Shown piece after piece: positions 16,045 to 24,488 of a stretch of 41,203 nucleotides of DNA; position 1 is the first letter of the stretch, and every line of letters begins with the position of its first letter. The notes under the pieces are model-generated. The model was given only the letters and a program-made list of their open reading frames with translations. It made no database searches and was not told where the DNA came from. The stretch comes from Butyrivibrio sp. LC3010 (GTDB lineage: Bacteria; Bacillota; Clostridia; Lachnospirales; Lachnospiraceae), in assembly GCF_000424385.1 (NCBI RefSeq), contig NZ_AUJU01000030.1, positions 1 to 41,203 on the forward strand. The letters run 5' to 3'. The translations under genes and the position numbers were made by a program.

Positions 16045-17949
16045 TTGAAAAAGTCAAAATTATTTCTTATGAATTTGGGGATTTGTATTCTCATAGCCGG
16101 GTGTACGCCACCTGCACAAAGTAGTTCAGAGAACCTGTTTGAGGCGAAGTCTGAGGAAAACGCTGCAAATTCAACAGATGAAACCACTGCAAATTCAACA
16201 GATGAAACCACTTCAAAAGAAACTGCCAGTGATAGTACGGAAGAGGGAGTAAGCAACGAAAAGGGTGCTCTTAACGATGTGGTTTCAGGGAATGGAAAAA
16301 TAAGCCTTAAATACTATACCGATAACGTTATGGGTAAATCAGATGATGCCTATATAGATGAGTTATTAGGACTTATTCCTGCCGATGAGGAATACACAAT
16401 ATCTGAATTGGTGGAGAAGTTAAATGAGATTGTACATGATGAGAATAATTATTTTTCTGAAGGAGATGTGACAGCTACTGAGTTTGCGTACCTTGATTGC
16501 GGTGCAGATAATGTACCTGAACTTGCCCTTAGATTTGTCGGACCATTTGTCGAACCTGAGAGTGAGGTTACTTTGATATTCAAGGAAATGGATGGAAAAG
16601 CTCAGCTCATATACGGGTTTGTTATATGGTCGCGAAGTTTTACCGAAATAAACAACAATGGAGTTATATCCGGTGATGGCAGCAATGGAGCTTCTAACCA
16701 CTGTTCACATATGTCATACATTGATTCTGACGGAGTATGCAAATTTGGATATTACGAGGAGCAGGAGCTTGATTTTGACAGTTTTGCTGATTTTAAGAAC
16801 CATGATGACTATGATATATCATCTCTTAACGGAACGATAGGCACGTATTCCTTAAGACTTGAGCAATCTCAGGATGTAAACACTGACTTTGATTATTATA
16901 CTTACGAAGTATTTGATAAAGATTCTTATGAAAAGATGGATGTTCAGGATCTCTATACGGACAGTGAATATAAGAAAATCATGGATTGCTTCAAGGATTA
17001 TAATATTGTTTCCATGGATGAATATGAGCAAGCAAAAGAAGACAAGCTCAAATCAATAGGGATTACTGATGATATAAAAAATGCGATGGGTCCCTCTTTT
17101 GAAAATATAGATTCGACTGATGCCGATACTAAATCAAAGGATACTGAGAATGAAGCACAGAAAAAAAATGAGCCAGCTCAAATTGTTGATGATGGAACAG
17201 TGCAAAGTGAAATTGCAATGACTGAAGCAAAGCATCAGGAATATGAGAATCTTGATTGGGGCGCAATGCCTCAGGTTGAGCTTAATATCACTACAGGTGA
17301 GATGTATGATCTATGGGATAAGGAGCTTAATTCTATATGGAACAACCTTATGGAGGAAGTAGCTCCTGAGAAGAAGGAAGAGCTTCTTTCAGATCAAAGA
17401 GCCTGGATAAATAGAAAAGAGGCGGCGGTTAAAGCGGCCGGAAAAGAAGCAGAAGGAGGAAGCCTTCAGCCTCAACTCGAAAACGGAATGGCCTGGTCAT
17501 ATACTAGAAAGCGAGTTTATTATCTGGCGTCTGTTCTTGCTAATGTAAGAGGTGAGGATTTTGTAATTCCTTCAGAAGTTGAAGAAAGCTATAAGGATGT
17601 AGATACAGAAGATAAAGCCGTTAAGGTATCTGATAATGAAGCTGAAAATACAGAGAATAAAATTTCAGAGGATCAGGCATATAATGCTGTAATAAACTAC
17701 TGTAAATCAAATAATCCGAATTTTACAACTGAACCTAACAAGGAAGGATACACGGAGTACTGGGATGTTTCAACAAACGAAGAAGGAGAGATAGTTGTAC
17801 TGTATCGCTCGTATACAGCAGCTCAGACCCGTTATTATGTCAATCCAACTACCGGGGATACATATGTCACAGAGTTAGTACCGGGAATAATTGATGAGGA
17901 GCAGATGACCGGAGAAAAGTTTAATGCCAGGGATTATCTTACTGATTAA
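16045..17949 (+). CDS. Large lipoprotein with an LprI-like (DUF1311) domain
   Basis: A 634-residue secreted lipoprotein beginning at TTG 16045 after AGGAGGG; the lipobox is LIAGC (Cys20). A Ser/Thr/Glu-rich linker (about 22-75) contains a perfect 24-bp tandem repeat (16165-16188 and 16189-16212; residues ANSTDETT twice). Residues about 90-330 form a domain with DCGADNVPELALRF-type sequence, common in Lachnospiraceae lipoproteins of unknown role. Residues about 390-510 resemble the LprI family (LWDKELNSIWNNLM, LSDQRAWINRKEAA), named for a mycobacterial lysozyme inhibitor. The last 80 residues form a further small domain (YWDVSTNEEGEIVVLY). The function is unknown; an envelope role is inferred. 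Confidence 0.75.
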   Translation: MKKSKLFLMNLGICILIAGCTPPAQSSSENLFEAKSEENAANSTDETTANSTDETTSKETASDSTEEGVSNEKGALNDVVSGNGKISLKYYTDNVMGKSDDAYIDELLGLIPADEEYTISELVEKLNEIVHDENNYFSEGDVTATEFAYLDCGADNVPELALRFVGPFVEPESEVTLIFKEMDGKAQLIYGFVIWSRSFTEINNNGVISGDGSNGASNHCSHMSYIDSDGVCKFGYYEEQELDFDSFADFKNHDDYDISSLNGTIGTYSLRLEQSQDVNTDFDYYTYEVFDKDSYEKMDVQDLYTDSEYKKIMDCFKDYNIVSMDEYEQAKEDKLKSIGITDDIKNAMGPSFENIDSTDADTKSKDTENEAQKKNEPAQIVDDGTVQSEIAMTEAKHQEYENLDWGAMPQVELNITTGEMYDLWDKELNSIWNNLMEEVAPEKKEELLSDQRAWINRKEAAVKAAGKEAEGGSLQPQLENGMAWSYTRKRVYYLASVLANVRGEDFVIPSEVEESYKDVDTEDKAVKVSDNEAENTENKISEDQAYNAVINYCKSNNPNFTTEPNKEGYTEYWDVSTNEEGEIVVLYRSYTAAQTRYYVNPTTGDTYVTELVPGIIDEEQMTGEKFNARDYLTD

Positions 17950-18021
17950 CTGTTTGGATTTTTGTATTTAACGGGGAAATAAGATTTTCCTAATAGATTC
18001 TAAAAGGTTTGAAATTAAGTA

Positions 18022-18053
18022 AAAGAGAGGCTGTAAATCTGCAGCCTCTCTTT
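18022..18053. terminator. Bidirectional terminator between convergent genes
   Basis: AAAGAGAGGCTG pairs with CAGCCTCTCTTT around TAAATCTG. It lies between the lipoprotein gene (ends 17949, plus) and the xylanase gene (ends 18066, minus) and suits both. Confidence 0.9.
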
Positions 18054-18065
18054 CTGTAACAGTAT

Positions 18066-19460
18066 TCAATTATTTTTCATAAGATCTTCAATTTTGTGGA
18101 AAGCAGGTTTGGGAGAGTAGTCACTATAGAAGATTCGGGTATTTGTAGTGTCTCCCTCTCTGTAATGGTCAATAAGACCAAATAGTGTAACACTTGTGAT
18201 ATTGGCAGGTCCGCCATTTTCATCATCAAGTGATAAAAGAAGTGAGAACACATCACCGTATCTTTTACCCTGTTTCTCAAACTGTTCATCTGTTTCTTCA
18301 TCGACCCCGATAGAAAGTTCAGTGATGTGAATTTCAAGTCCAAGTTCGGCAAACTTTCGTATAGCAGTTTCAATCATCTGATCAGAAGGGTAATCAATTC
18401 CCCAATAGCCCTGCATTCCAATGCCATCAATAAGACCTTTTTCCTTAAGTGATTCACAAAGTGTATAAATGGCATTTGTTTTAACCGGCTGATAGGTATT
18501 GTAGTCATTGTAAAAGAGCTTAACGTCACTGTCGGCATATTTTCTGGCATAGGTAAAAGCTGCCTCCACATAATCAGGACCTATGGTATCATACCAGGGA
18601 TTTGGATCCTCACCGCATTTGGTTCTGCACATGAAATCACTATCAGGGTCATAGCTGTCAGGTTCAACAGCCTCGTTTACAACATCCCAGCAATAGATTA
18701 CGCCCGGATATTCCTCCTGAACATGGGTTATGAGCTGCTTGATATAGCTCTCCATGCGCATGAGCATGGTATCCTTATCTACATATTCGCCATCGTCTGT
18801 GTAACCTTCTCTGAAGAACCATCCAGGTGTCTGAGTGTGCCATACAAGCGTGTGGCCGCGCATCTTCATACCATTTTCTTTGCACCATTCAAGAGTAGGA
18901 TCAATTGAACCAAAGAAAAGAGCAGGAGTTCCATCACCTGTTTTCAGGCTCTCAATGGATCCTTGCTGATCAAGTATGTAGCCGCTTTTCATAAGGTTCG
19001 TCATAGTGCAGCTATTAAAATGTTTTTTAGACAGTTCCATGTATTCCGGAAGATTAAGAGTCTGATTTTCCAGAGTACTTCCATTAATGCCGACACCAAG
19101 CATGAAATTATCTGCATATAAATCCTTCAGTGAAGCCGCATTTAATGAATCTTCAATTGTTTCTTTCGTTTGTTCATCCGAGGACTCATCATTTTCAGAC
19201 GAACCATTATTATCTGAAGCATCGTTGTCATCTGATGCATCAATAGCCTCTTCGATGTCATCTGCTACATCGTTGTTTGCCGCATCGCTTTCTGCTTCAG
19301 AACTACCCGGAACTCCGGTATTCTCTATAGTAGATGCTGATTGAGCCGATGCGGATGAGCTACTTTCAGCGCTTGCAGCATTTGTATTGCTGTTTCCGCA
19401 ACCGGCTAAAAGCCCCATAGTTAAAGCCAGTGCTATCAAGGTTTTCTTTCTCATGATCAT
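18066..19460 (-). CDS. GH10 endo-1,4-beta-xylanase, lipoprotein
   Basis: A 464-residue xylanase that cuts internal bonds of xylan outside the cell. The start at 19460 (MIMRKK) is spaced nine bases from GGGAGG; the upstream Met at 19493 lies before that site. The lipobox LLAGC (Cys21) anchors it to the membrane. A highly acidic Ser/Asp/Glu/Asn linker runs to about residue 110. The GH10 barrel follows with HTLVWHTQTPGWF, acid/base Glu263 in WDVVNEA, LFYNDYN, GMQGYWG and nucleophile Glu381 in HITELS. The residue after the nucleophile motif is Ser where Asp is commoner. It has no carbohydrate-binding module and is transcribed alone, divergently from the TetR gene. Confidence 0.95.
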   Translation of the reverse strand: MIMRKKTLIALALTMGLLAGCGNSNTNAASAESSSSASAQSASTIENTGVPGSSEAESDAANNDVADDIEEAIDASDDNDASDNNGSSENDESSDEQTKETIEDSLNAASLKDLYADNFMLGVGINGSTLENQTLNLPEYMELSKKHFNSCTMTNLMKSGYILDQQGSIESLKTGDGTPALFFGSIDPTLEWCKENGMKMRGHTLVWHTQTPGWFFREGYTDDGEYVDKDTMLMRMESYIKQLITHVQEEYPGVIYCWDVVNEAVEPDSYDPDSDFMCRTKCGEDPNPWYDTIGPDYVEAAFTYARKYADSDVKLFYNDYNTYQPVKTNAIYTLCESLKEKGLIDGIGMQGYWGIDYPSDQMIETAIRKFAELGLEIHITELSIGVDEETDEQFEKQGKRYGDVFSLLLSLDDENGGPANITSVTLFGLIDHYREGDTTNTRIFYSDYSPKPAFHKIEDLMKNN

Positions 19461-19539
19461 GAAAATATACCTCCCCTTTATGATTTTCTCCATTCTGTTG
19501 ATAGTATAGACGTTATATAAAGACCAATCTAATCATTAT

Positions 19540-19574
19540 TTGTGATTCACATATATAATGTTGCTAAATCACAA
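19540..19574. promoter_or_regulatory. Inverted repeat between xylanase and TetR genes
   Basis: TTGTGATT (19540-19547) and AATCACAA (19567-19574) are perfect 8-bp inverted copies 19 bp apart in the divergent intergenic region. They could be half-sites of a dimeric regulator such as the neighbouring TetR protein, but no consensus is known to me. Confidence 0.35.
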
Positions 19575-19607
19575 CAGGAATCATGGGAAATTACTCATGA
19601 TATAAAG

Positions 19608-19637
19608 GTGACATCAGACTGTTAATATCGATATAAT
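19608..19637 (+). promoter_or_regulatory. Promoter of the TetR gene
   Basis: GTGACA (19608-19613) and a perfect TATAAT (19632-19637) are separated by 18 bp, about 80 bp before the TetR start. Confidence 0.55.
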
Positions 19638-19718
19638 AGATATATCTGCCGCTAACTATAGAGCCTTGGGCGATATTACTGGTGGGTGGCAATTATAAAA
19701 AAGGACACGATAGTATAA

Positions 19719-20276
19719 ATGAAAAAGTCAGATATTAAATATAAGCTGGCAGAAGCTATGAAAATATGCATGAAAACCACTACTGTGGAAAATATCACAG
19801 TTAAACAGATTGTGGAGGAATGTGGAGTTTCAAGACAGAGCTTTTACCGTAATTTCATAGATAAATACGATTTGATTAACTGGTATTTTGATCGCCTGCT
19901 GGAGCAATCCTTCAAGGAGATGGGAAGTGGAGAGACCATTCGTGAAGGGCTGATTAAAAAGTTTGAATATATCAAGCAGGAGAGACTGTTTTTCACAGCG
20001 GGTTTTAAAGGTGATGATCAGAATAATCTAAAAGAGCATGACTTCATAATGATATATGAATTTTATTGTGATCTGATCCGTAAAAAGACTGGCGAAAATC
20101 TTGATAAGCATACAAGAAAGCTTCTAGAAATGTATTGCCAGTCATCAATTTATATGACAGTTCAATGGCTCATGAAAGGTATGAAGGAAAAAGAAGAGGA
20201 ACTGGCGGATTTAATGATAGATGCCATGCCGGGGGCGTTACACACGTTGTTTAAGAGTATAGGATTAGTTGAATAG
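19719..20276 (+). CDS. TetR/AcrR family transcriptional regulator
   Basis: A 185-residue DNA-binding protein. The N-terminal helix-turn-helix (about 20-50) reads ITVKQIVEECGVSRQSFYRNFIDKYDLINWYF, a typical TetR signature. The C-terminal ligand domain resembles the DhaS-type group (TetR_C_8) with its LFFTAGFK and MTVQWLMKGM segments. The ribosome binding site is weak (AAGGAC, 13 bases before ATG). It is divergent from the xylanase gene and upstream of the alcohol dehydrogenase gene; either could be its target. Confidence 0.88.
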   Translation: MKKSDIKYKLAEAMKICMKTTTVENITVKQIVEECGVSRQSFYRNFIDKYDLINWYFDRLLEQSFKEMGSGETIREGLIKKFEYIKQERLFFTAGFKGDDQNNLKEHDFIMIYEFYCDLIRKKTGENLDKHTRKLLEMYCQSSIYMTVQWLMKGMKEKEEELADLMIDAMPGALHTLFKSIGLVE

Positions 20277-20343
20277 TCCGCTAAAACTGTGGCTTTGGGA
20301 AATTTTGATTAATGTTACACATGTATCTATTTGTAACTTATAT

Positions 20344-20372
20344 TTGTAGTTGGCCTGATGATAGAATATTAA
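20344..20372 (+). promoter_or_regulatory. Promoter of the alcohol dehydrogenase gene
   Basis: TTGTAG (20344-20349) and TATTAA (20367-20372) are 17 bp apart. The predicted transcription start lies in or just before the Rex-like operator at 20381-20400. Confidence 0.5.
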
Positions 20373-20380
20373 ATATGGGG

Positions 20381-20400
20381 TGTGTTAACGAATTAACACA
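20381..20400. promoter_or_regulatory. Rex-like operator
   Basis: A perfect 8-4-8 palindrome with halves TGTGTTAA and TTAACACA around CGAA. The consensus for the NADH-sensing repressor Rex in clostridia is TTGTTAA-N4-TTAACAA, so this site differs at one base per half. It lies just after the -10 of an iron alcohol dehydrogenase gene, a typical Rex target. Confidence 0.75.
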
Positions 20401-20431
20401 TAAATGATTTAGCAAAAAGGAGTGAATAATA

Positions 20432-21580
20432 ATGGCTAACAGAATTTCTCTTAATCCAACATCCTATCATGGTGCTGGTGCAATCCAGGAAGTAGTTAAT
20501 GAGATCAATGCACATGGTTTCAAGAAGGCATTTGTAGCTTCTGACCCGGATCTCATCAAGTTTGGGGTTACAGGCAAGGTTACAGAATTACTTGATAAGG
20601 CTAATATTCCTTACGAGATTTATTCAGATATTAAACCCAATCCTACTATTGAAAATGTAAAGAATGGTGTTGAGGCTTTCAAGAAGTCAGATGCTGATTG
20701 CATCGTAGCAATCGGTGGTGGATCTTCTATGGATACATCCAAGGCAATAGGTATCATCATAACCAATCCTGAGTTTGCTGATGTTCGTTCCCTTGAAGGT
20801 GTTGCAGATACAAAGAATCCCTGCGTGCCTATTATTGCGGTTCCTACTACAGCAGGTACAGCAGCTGAGGTTACTATCAATTACGTAATCACTGATGTTG
20901 AAAAGGAGAGAAAGTTCGTATGCGTTGATACACACGATATGCCTATAGTTGCAGTTGTTGATCCTGAGATGATGGCTTCAATGCCCAAGGGCCTTACTGC
21001 AGCAACTGGTATGGATGCGCTTACTCATGCAATTGAAGGTTATACAACTAAGGCTGCATGGGAGATGACAGATATGTTCCATCTCGAAGCTATCCGTCTT
21101 ATTTCAAAGAATCTGCGTGATGCAGTAGAGAATAAGAAGGAAGGACGTGAGGGCATGGCTCTTGGTCAGTACATTGCCGGGATGGGATTCTCAAATGTAG
21201 GTCTTGGAATTGACCATGCTATGGCTCATACACTTTCAGCTCATTATGATACTCCTCACGGAGTTGCATGTGCTATGTTCCTTCCTATTTCCATGGAATT
21301 CAACCGTGAATACACAGGTGAGAGATTACGTGAAGTTGCAAGAGCTATGGGCGTAGAAGGTGTGGATAATATGTCACAGGAAGAATACCGTGATGCTGCT
21401 ATAGCAGCAGTTAAGAAGCTTTCTGAGGATGTAGGTATTCCGAAGACTCTTGATAAGATCAAGGAAGAGGATTTGGATCAGCTTGCTACGGATGCTCTTA
21501 ATGACGCATGCTATCCCGGAAATCCCCGTGAAGCTACAAAAGAACAGGTTATCGAAATGTTCAGAATGCTTATGGCATAA
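20432..21580 (+). CDS. Iron-containing alcohol dehydrogenase
   Basis: A 382-residue group III dehydrogenase that reduces an aldehyde with NAD(P)H. The cofactor motif GGGSSMDTSKAIG is near residue 90. The metal ligands are in DPEMMASMPKGLTAATGMDALTHAIEGY-type sequence (Asp and His near 194-198, split here as DPEMMASMP and ALTHAIEGY), in GIDHAMAH and in HYDTPHG. It has a strong AAAAGGAG site and the most G/C-ended codons nearby, suggesting high expression. The exact aldehyde (acetaldehyde, butyraldehyde or lactaldehyde) cannot be read from sequence. The Rex-like operator implies induction when NADH builds up during fermentation. Confidence 0.93.
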   Translation: MANRISLNPTSYHGAGAIQEVVNEINAHGFKKAFVASDPDLIKFGVTGKVTELLDKANIPYEIYSDIKPNPTIENVKNGVEAFKKSDADCIVAIGGGSSMDTSKAIGIIITNPEFADVRSLEGVADTKNPCVPIIAVPTTAGTAAEVTINYVITDVEKERKFVCVDTHDMPIVAVVDPEMMASMPKGLTAATGMDALTHAIEGYTTKAAWEMTDMFHLEAIRLISKNLRDAVENKKEGREGMALGQYIAGMGFSNVGLGIDHAMAHTLSAHYDTPHGVACAMFLPISMEFNREYTGERLREVARAMGVEGVDNMSQEEYRDAAIAAVKKLSEDVGIPKTLDKIKEEDLDQLATDALNDACYPGNPREATKEQVIEMFRMLMA

Positions 21581-21605
21581 TCGAAAATTATTTTGAAATT
21601 ATTAA

Positions 21606-21641
21606 AGGTGTCAGGATTATAATATCCTGGCATCTTTTTTT
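21606..21641 (+). terminator. Intrinsic terminator of the alcohol dehydrogenase gene
   Basis: A 12-bp stem, AGGTGTCAGGAT with ATCCTGGCATCT (two G-U pairs), is followed by TTTTTTT. Confidence 0.9.
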
Positions 21642-21762
21642 GAACAAAGGTTTCATGAGCTTACCATACAAGTCCCGGGTATTTTCCGGGGTGGCCGGGA
21701 TTGCTATAATGGTATTCTGGACCAATTCAGAATAATTATAAATACGAAATAAAGGTGTAAAA

Positions 21763-22656
21763 ATGCGAATATATTATCATCTGCCGGGACTATTTGAATT
21801 TTATGAGCTTTATAGGATTTTTCTTAAGCTCTTTCGTGAACATAGGGAATATTTCTACGATTGGTGCGATATAGGATCAATATATGGAGCACCGGATGAC
21901 TGCCTCTGGGGAGGCGGCAGAGTAGGATATGGTGATGAAAAGCCTGAGAATGTTGCAGCACTGATGAAGGAATACAATATATCTGCAAGGCTTACCTTCA
22001 GCAATTCTCTTCTTCGGGAAGATCATTTATCTGATAAAAAGTGTAACCTGTTATGCGAATTATTTGAAAATTCCGGTGAAACTGAGAATGGAATAATTAT
22101 TTGTTCAGATATACTGATGGAATATATTAAAGAAAAATATCCAGAATTGTACTTTGTTTCATCAACAACGAAGGTTCTCACGGATTTTGATGAATTTGAA
22201 AAAGAATTAAATCGTGAGGATTTCAGGTTTGTTGTGCCGGATTTCAGACTCAATAAAAAGTATGACAGATTGCAGGGTTTAAATGAAATACAAAAGCATA
22301 AGGTGGAATTTCTATGCAATGAATGTTGTCCATATGGATGCACTGAAAGAAAAAAATGCTATGAAAATGTCAGCAGAAAAAGTCTTGGGGAAGATTGCGA
22401 AGATCATATCTGTAAGGCACCCGGTGCCCAAAATGGTTATAGATTTTCAGAGGCCATGAAAAATCCGGGTTTCATAGGAGTAGATGATATAAAAAACATC
22501 TATGCTCCTATGGGATTTGATAACTTTAAAATAGAAGGACGAAGCCTCGGAAGTGCCATGGTTTTAGAGTTTTTGCTCTACTATATGACAAAACCGGAAT
22601 ACGTCCTGTCTGTCAGGGAAGAAATATATCTGGACAGTATGCTGGATCTGTTTTAA
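21763..22656 (+). CDS. Unknown protein with peptidase U32-like features
   Basis: A 297-residue soluble protein with an AAAGGTG site. Its second half recalls the U32 family: RFVVPDFRLNK, LCNECCPYGCTERKKCYENVSR (a Cys cluster following an Asn-Glu pair, split here as LCNECCPYGC and ERKKCYENVSR), and DNFKIEGRSL. The first half reads like successive strands of a TIM barrel (ISARLTFSNSLL, GIIICSDIL, YFVSSTTKVL). The eight Cys between about residues 190 and 225 could bind a metal or iron-sulfur cluster. U32 relatives include tRNA hydroxylation factors and collagenase-like proteins, but I would not assign an activity. It converges on lrgB with 26 bases between stops. Confidence 0.6.
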   Translation: MRIYYHLPGLFEFYELYRIFLKLFREHREYFYDWCDIGSIYGAPDDCLWGGGRVGYGDEKPENVAALMKEYNISARLTFSNSLLREDHLSDKKCNLLCELFENSGETENGIIICSDILMEYIKEKYPELYFVSSTTKVLTDFDEFEKELNREDFRFVVPDFRLNKKYDRLQGLNEIQKHKVEFLCNECCPYGCTERKKCYENVSRKSLGEDCEDHICKAPGAQNGYRFSEAMKNPGFIGVDDIKNIYAPMGFDNFKIEGRSLGSAMVLEFLLYYMTKPEYVLSVREEIYLDSMLDLF

Positions 22657-22682
22657 TAGAAGAATCAGGTTTGTATATGAGA

Positions 22683-23375
22683 TTATATAAGCCCTGCAAA
22701 TACTGTTGCGAATATTACAGTAAGAATACCGGCAACGGCGATTGACAGTGAGCTCATGGCACCTTCAATTTCTCCGATTTCCATTGCCTTTGCAGTTCCA
22801 ATCGCATGTGCTGCAGTTCCAAGTGCGAGACCTTTTGAAATTGGCTCATGGATTCTGAATATTTTGCAAATAAACTCTCCCAAAATATTTCCAAGAACTC
22901 CGGTGATAACGATGACCGCAACAGTGATAGTCACATATCCGCCCAGCTCTTCTGATACACCCATTCCTATGGCTGTTGTGATGGACTTGGGAAGAAGTGT
23001 AACGTAGCTTTTATGGGAAAGTCCCATGAGCTTTGCTAAAACAAATACAGTGACAAGGCTTGTAAGGACGCCGGATGTGATGCCCAAAATGACAGCCTTA
23101 GCGTTATTTTTAAGAAGTTCCCATTCCTCATACAAGGGGATGGCGAGGCATACCGTGGCAGGGGTAAGAAGCCAGCTTAGATACTTTGCTCCCTCGTTAT
23201 ATGTGTCGTAGTCAATTCCACATGTAAATAAAAACAGAATAGTTACTATTATTGATATAAGTAAAGGATTGAAAAATCCGAACCCAAATTTCTTTTTTAA
23301 CCATACACCTAATCCGTAGGAAGCAAGGCTGATCGTAACACCAGCATAGGCGCTGTTTTGCATAAATTCTGTCAT
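22683..23375 (-). CDS. lrgB: LrgB/CidB-like membrane protein
   Basis: A 230-residue polytopic membrane protein of the LrgB family, usual length. The family signatures are visible: LLTPATVCLAIPLYEEW, LLPKSITTAIGMGVSEELGG-type sequence and AAHAIGTAKAMEIGE. Its ATG overlaps the stop of lrgA by one base (TAATG), so translation is coupled. In staphylococci LrgAB modulates murein hydrolase activity; in other bacteria and plants relatives carry glycolate or pyruvate. Which applies here is unknown. No regulator gene (LytSR) is adjacent. Confidence 0.92.
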   Translation of the reverse strand: MTEFMQNSAYAGVTISLASYGLGVWLKKKFGFGFFNPLLISIIVTILFLFTCGIDYDTYNEGAKYLSWLLTPATVCLAIPLYEEWELLKNNAKAVILGITSGVLTSLVTVFVLAKLMGLSHKSYVTLLPKSITTAIGMGVSEELGGYVTITVAVIVITGVLGNILGEFICKIFRIHEPISKGLALGTAAHAIGTAKAMEIGEIEGAMSSLSIAVAGILTVIFATVFAGLI

Positions 23376-23752
23376 TACGCTGCCTCCTTCAGATCTTTAT
23401 GATCATTCTGATCCTTATGGATAATAATCTGTGAAACAGATCCGGTTGCAGCCATTACTGTAAAGATTGTGATAACAGTAATAATTGATACAGGAACAAG
23501 AACAGGCTGGAGTACGTTCCATGATGACATCAGCCCTACACCGGCGGGGATGAACATGACCGGCATTATTTCGATGAGGAATTTTCCGGTCTCCTTAACC
23601 TGATCCAGTTTGATTATTCCAGTGAGGAGTAAAACAAACATAAGAACCATTCCATAGATGCTTGAAGGTATCGGAAGTGGAAGGATTGCTTTAAGAATTT
23701 CTCCCACTAGGGAAACTAAAAGGATTAATAAAAACTGCTTTAAGTACTTCAT
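23375..23752 (-). CDS. lrgA: LrgA/CidA holin-like membrane protein
   Basis: A 125-residue protein with four hydrophobic segments. The family motifs are PLPIPSSIYGMVLMFVLLL and LIEIMPVMFIPAGVGLM. The C-terminus is short, charged and His-rich. The start follows GAGGT. It forms a two-gene operon with lrgB, the standard arrangement. Confidence 0.92.
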   Translation of the reverse strand: MKYLKQFLLILLVSLVGEILKAILPLPIPSSIYGMVLMFVLLLTGIIKLDQVKETGKFLIEIMPVMFIPAGVGLMSSWNVLQPVLVPVSIITVITIFTVMAATGSVSQIIIHKDQNDHKDLKEAA

Positions 23753-23900
23753 TGATTTTTACCTCTATTTAGAAAAATATCCCACACATTATACAAGAAT
23801 AGAATTAAGAATCAAGTCGGTAATATTTAAACGTGCTCAATCTATTTTTATAGAGGATTTTTTGAATATTAATTACTGAAACTACTATGTATTTAGTCAA

Positions 23901-24488
23901 TTATTTGACTAATTTTGCATCTGCAAGTGTGCAGTAGGTTGTTCCATTCTCTTCGTAGGTCTTAAAGGTTCCAATGACTGTTACAAAATCCTCGGTATCC
24001 GCCGGATAATTACCATCGGACAACTGGAATTCGATGCCTTGGGCGCAGCAGGCTGTTGCATCCTGGATTATGCATGCGTAATAATCATTTCCGCTGTTAT
24101 CATCATGATAATGATCATAAAGACCGTCCATTTTAATGGTTTTTCCAATATAGTTCTCAGGATAATACATCATTTGATAAACTTCAGAGTAGACCATAGT
24201 TGCAGATAATACTGTAATATCAACATCCACTGAAGGATCCGGCTTGAGTTCAACTGATTCTGTGTTATCTTCGTTAGTCGCATTTGTATTATTTTCATTT
24301 TCAGATTCTTCATTGGTTGAAGCGGCAGTGCTCTGACTTGTCTTCTCCTCTAAAACCTGCTTCACAGAAGGGGCTGATTGAACAGCGACTGATTTTGAGA
24401 TTAGTGATTTATCAGCGTTGCTTTTGCAGGCAGATATCGGTATTAACATAAGAAGAATCAGACATGGTAATAGTAATATTTTTTTCAT
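23901..24488 (-). CDS. Metal-operon lipoprotein with an OB-fold-like C-terminal domain
   Basis: A 195-residue lipoprotein. The correct start is 24488: ATG overlaps the znuB-like stop (ATGA) and follows GGAGGCG; the frame open to 24617 overlaps znuB and is not real. The lipobox is ISAC (Cys21). A Ser/Asn/Glu-rich linker (about 25-85) precedes a small beta-rich domain with MVYSEVYQMMYYPENYIGK, YYACIIQDATACCAQGIEF and GTTYCTLADAKLV. This domain, with a CC pair and another Cys, recurs with zinc ABC transporters in clostridia as far as I recall. The role is unknown; binding or delivering metal to the importer is plausible. Confidence 0.75.
   Translation of the reverse strand: MKKILLLPCLILLMLIPISACKSNADKSLISKSVAVQSAPSVKQVLEEKTSQSTAASTNEESENENNTNATNEDNTESVELKPDPSVDVDITVLSATMVYSEVYQMMYYPENYIGKTIKMDGLYDHYHDDNSGNDYYACIIQDATACCAQGIEFQLSDGNYPADTEDFVTVIGTFKTYEENGTTYCTLADAKLVK

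Noticed and set aside
18066..19460. Inactive xylanase because of Ser after the nucleophile motif
   Set aside because: The nucleophile Glu381 and acid/base Glu263 are both present; the following residue varies in GH10.
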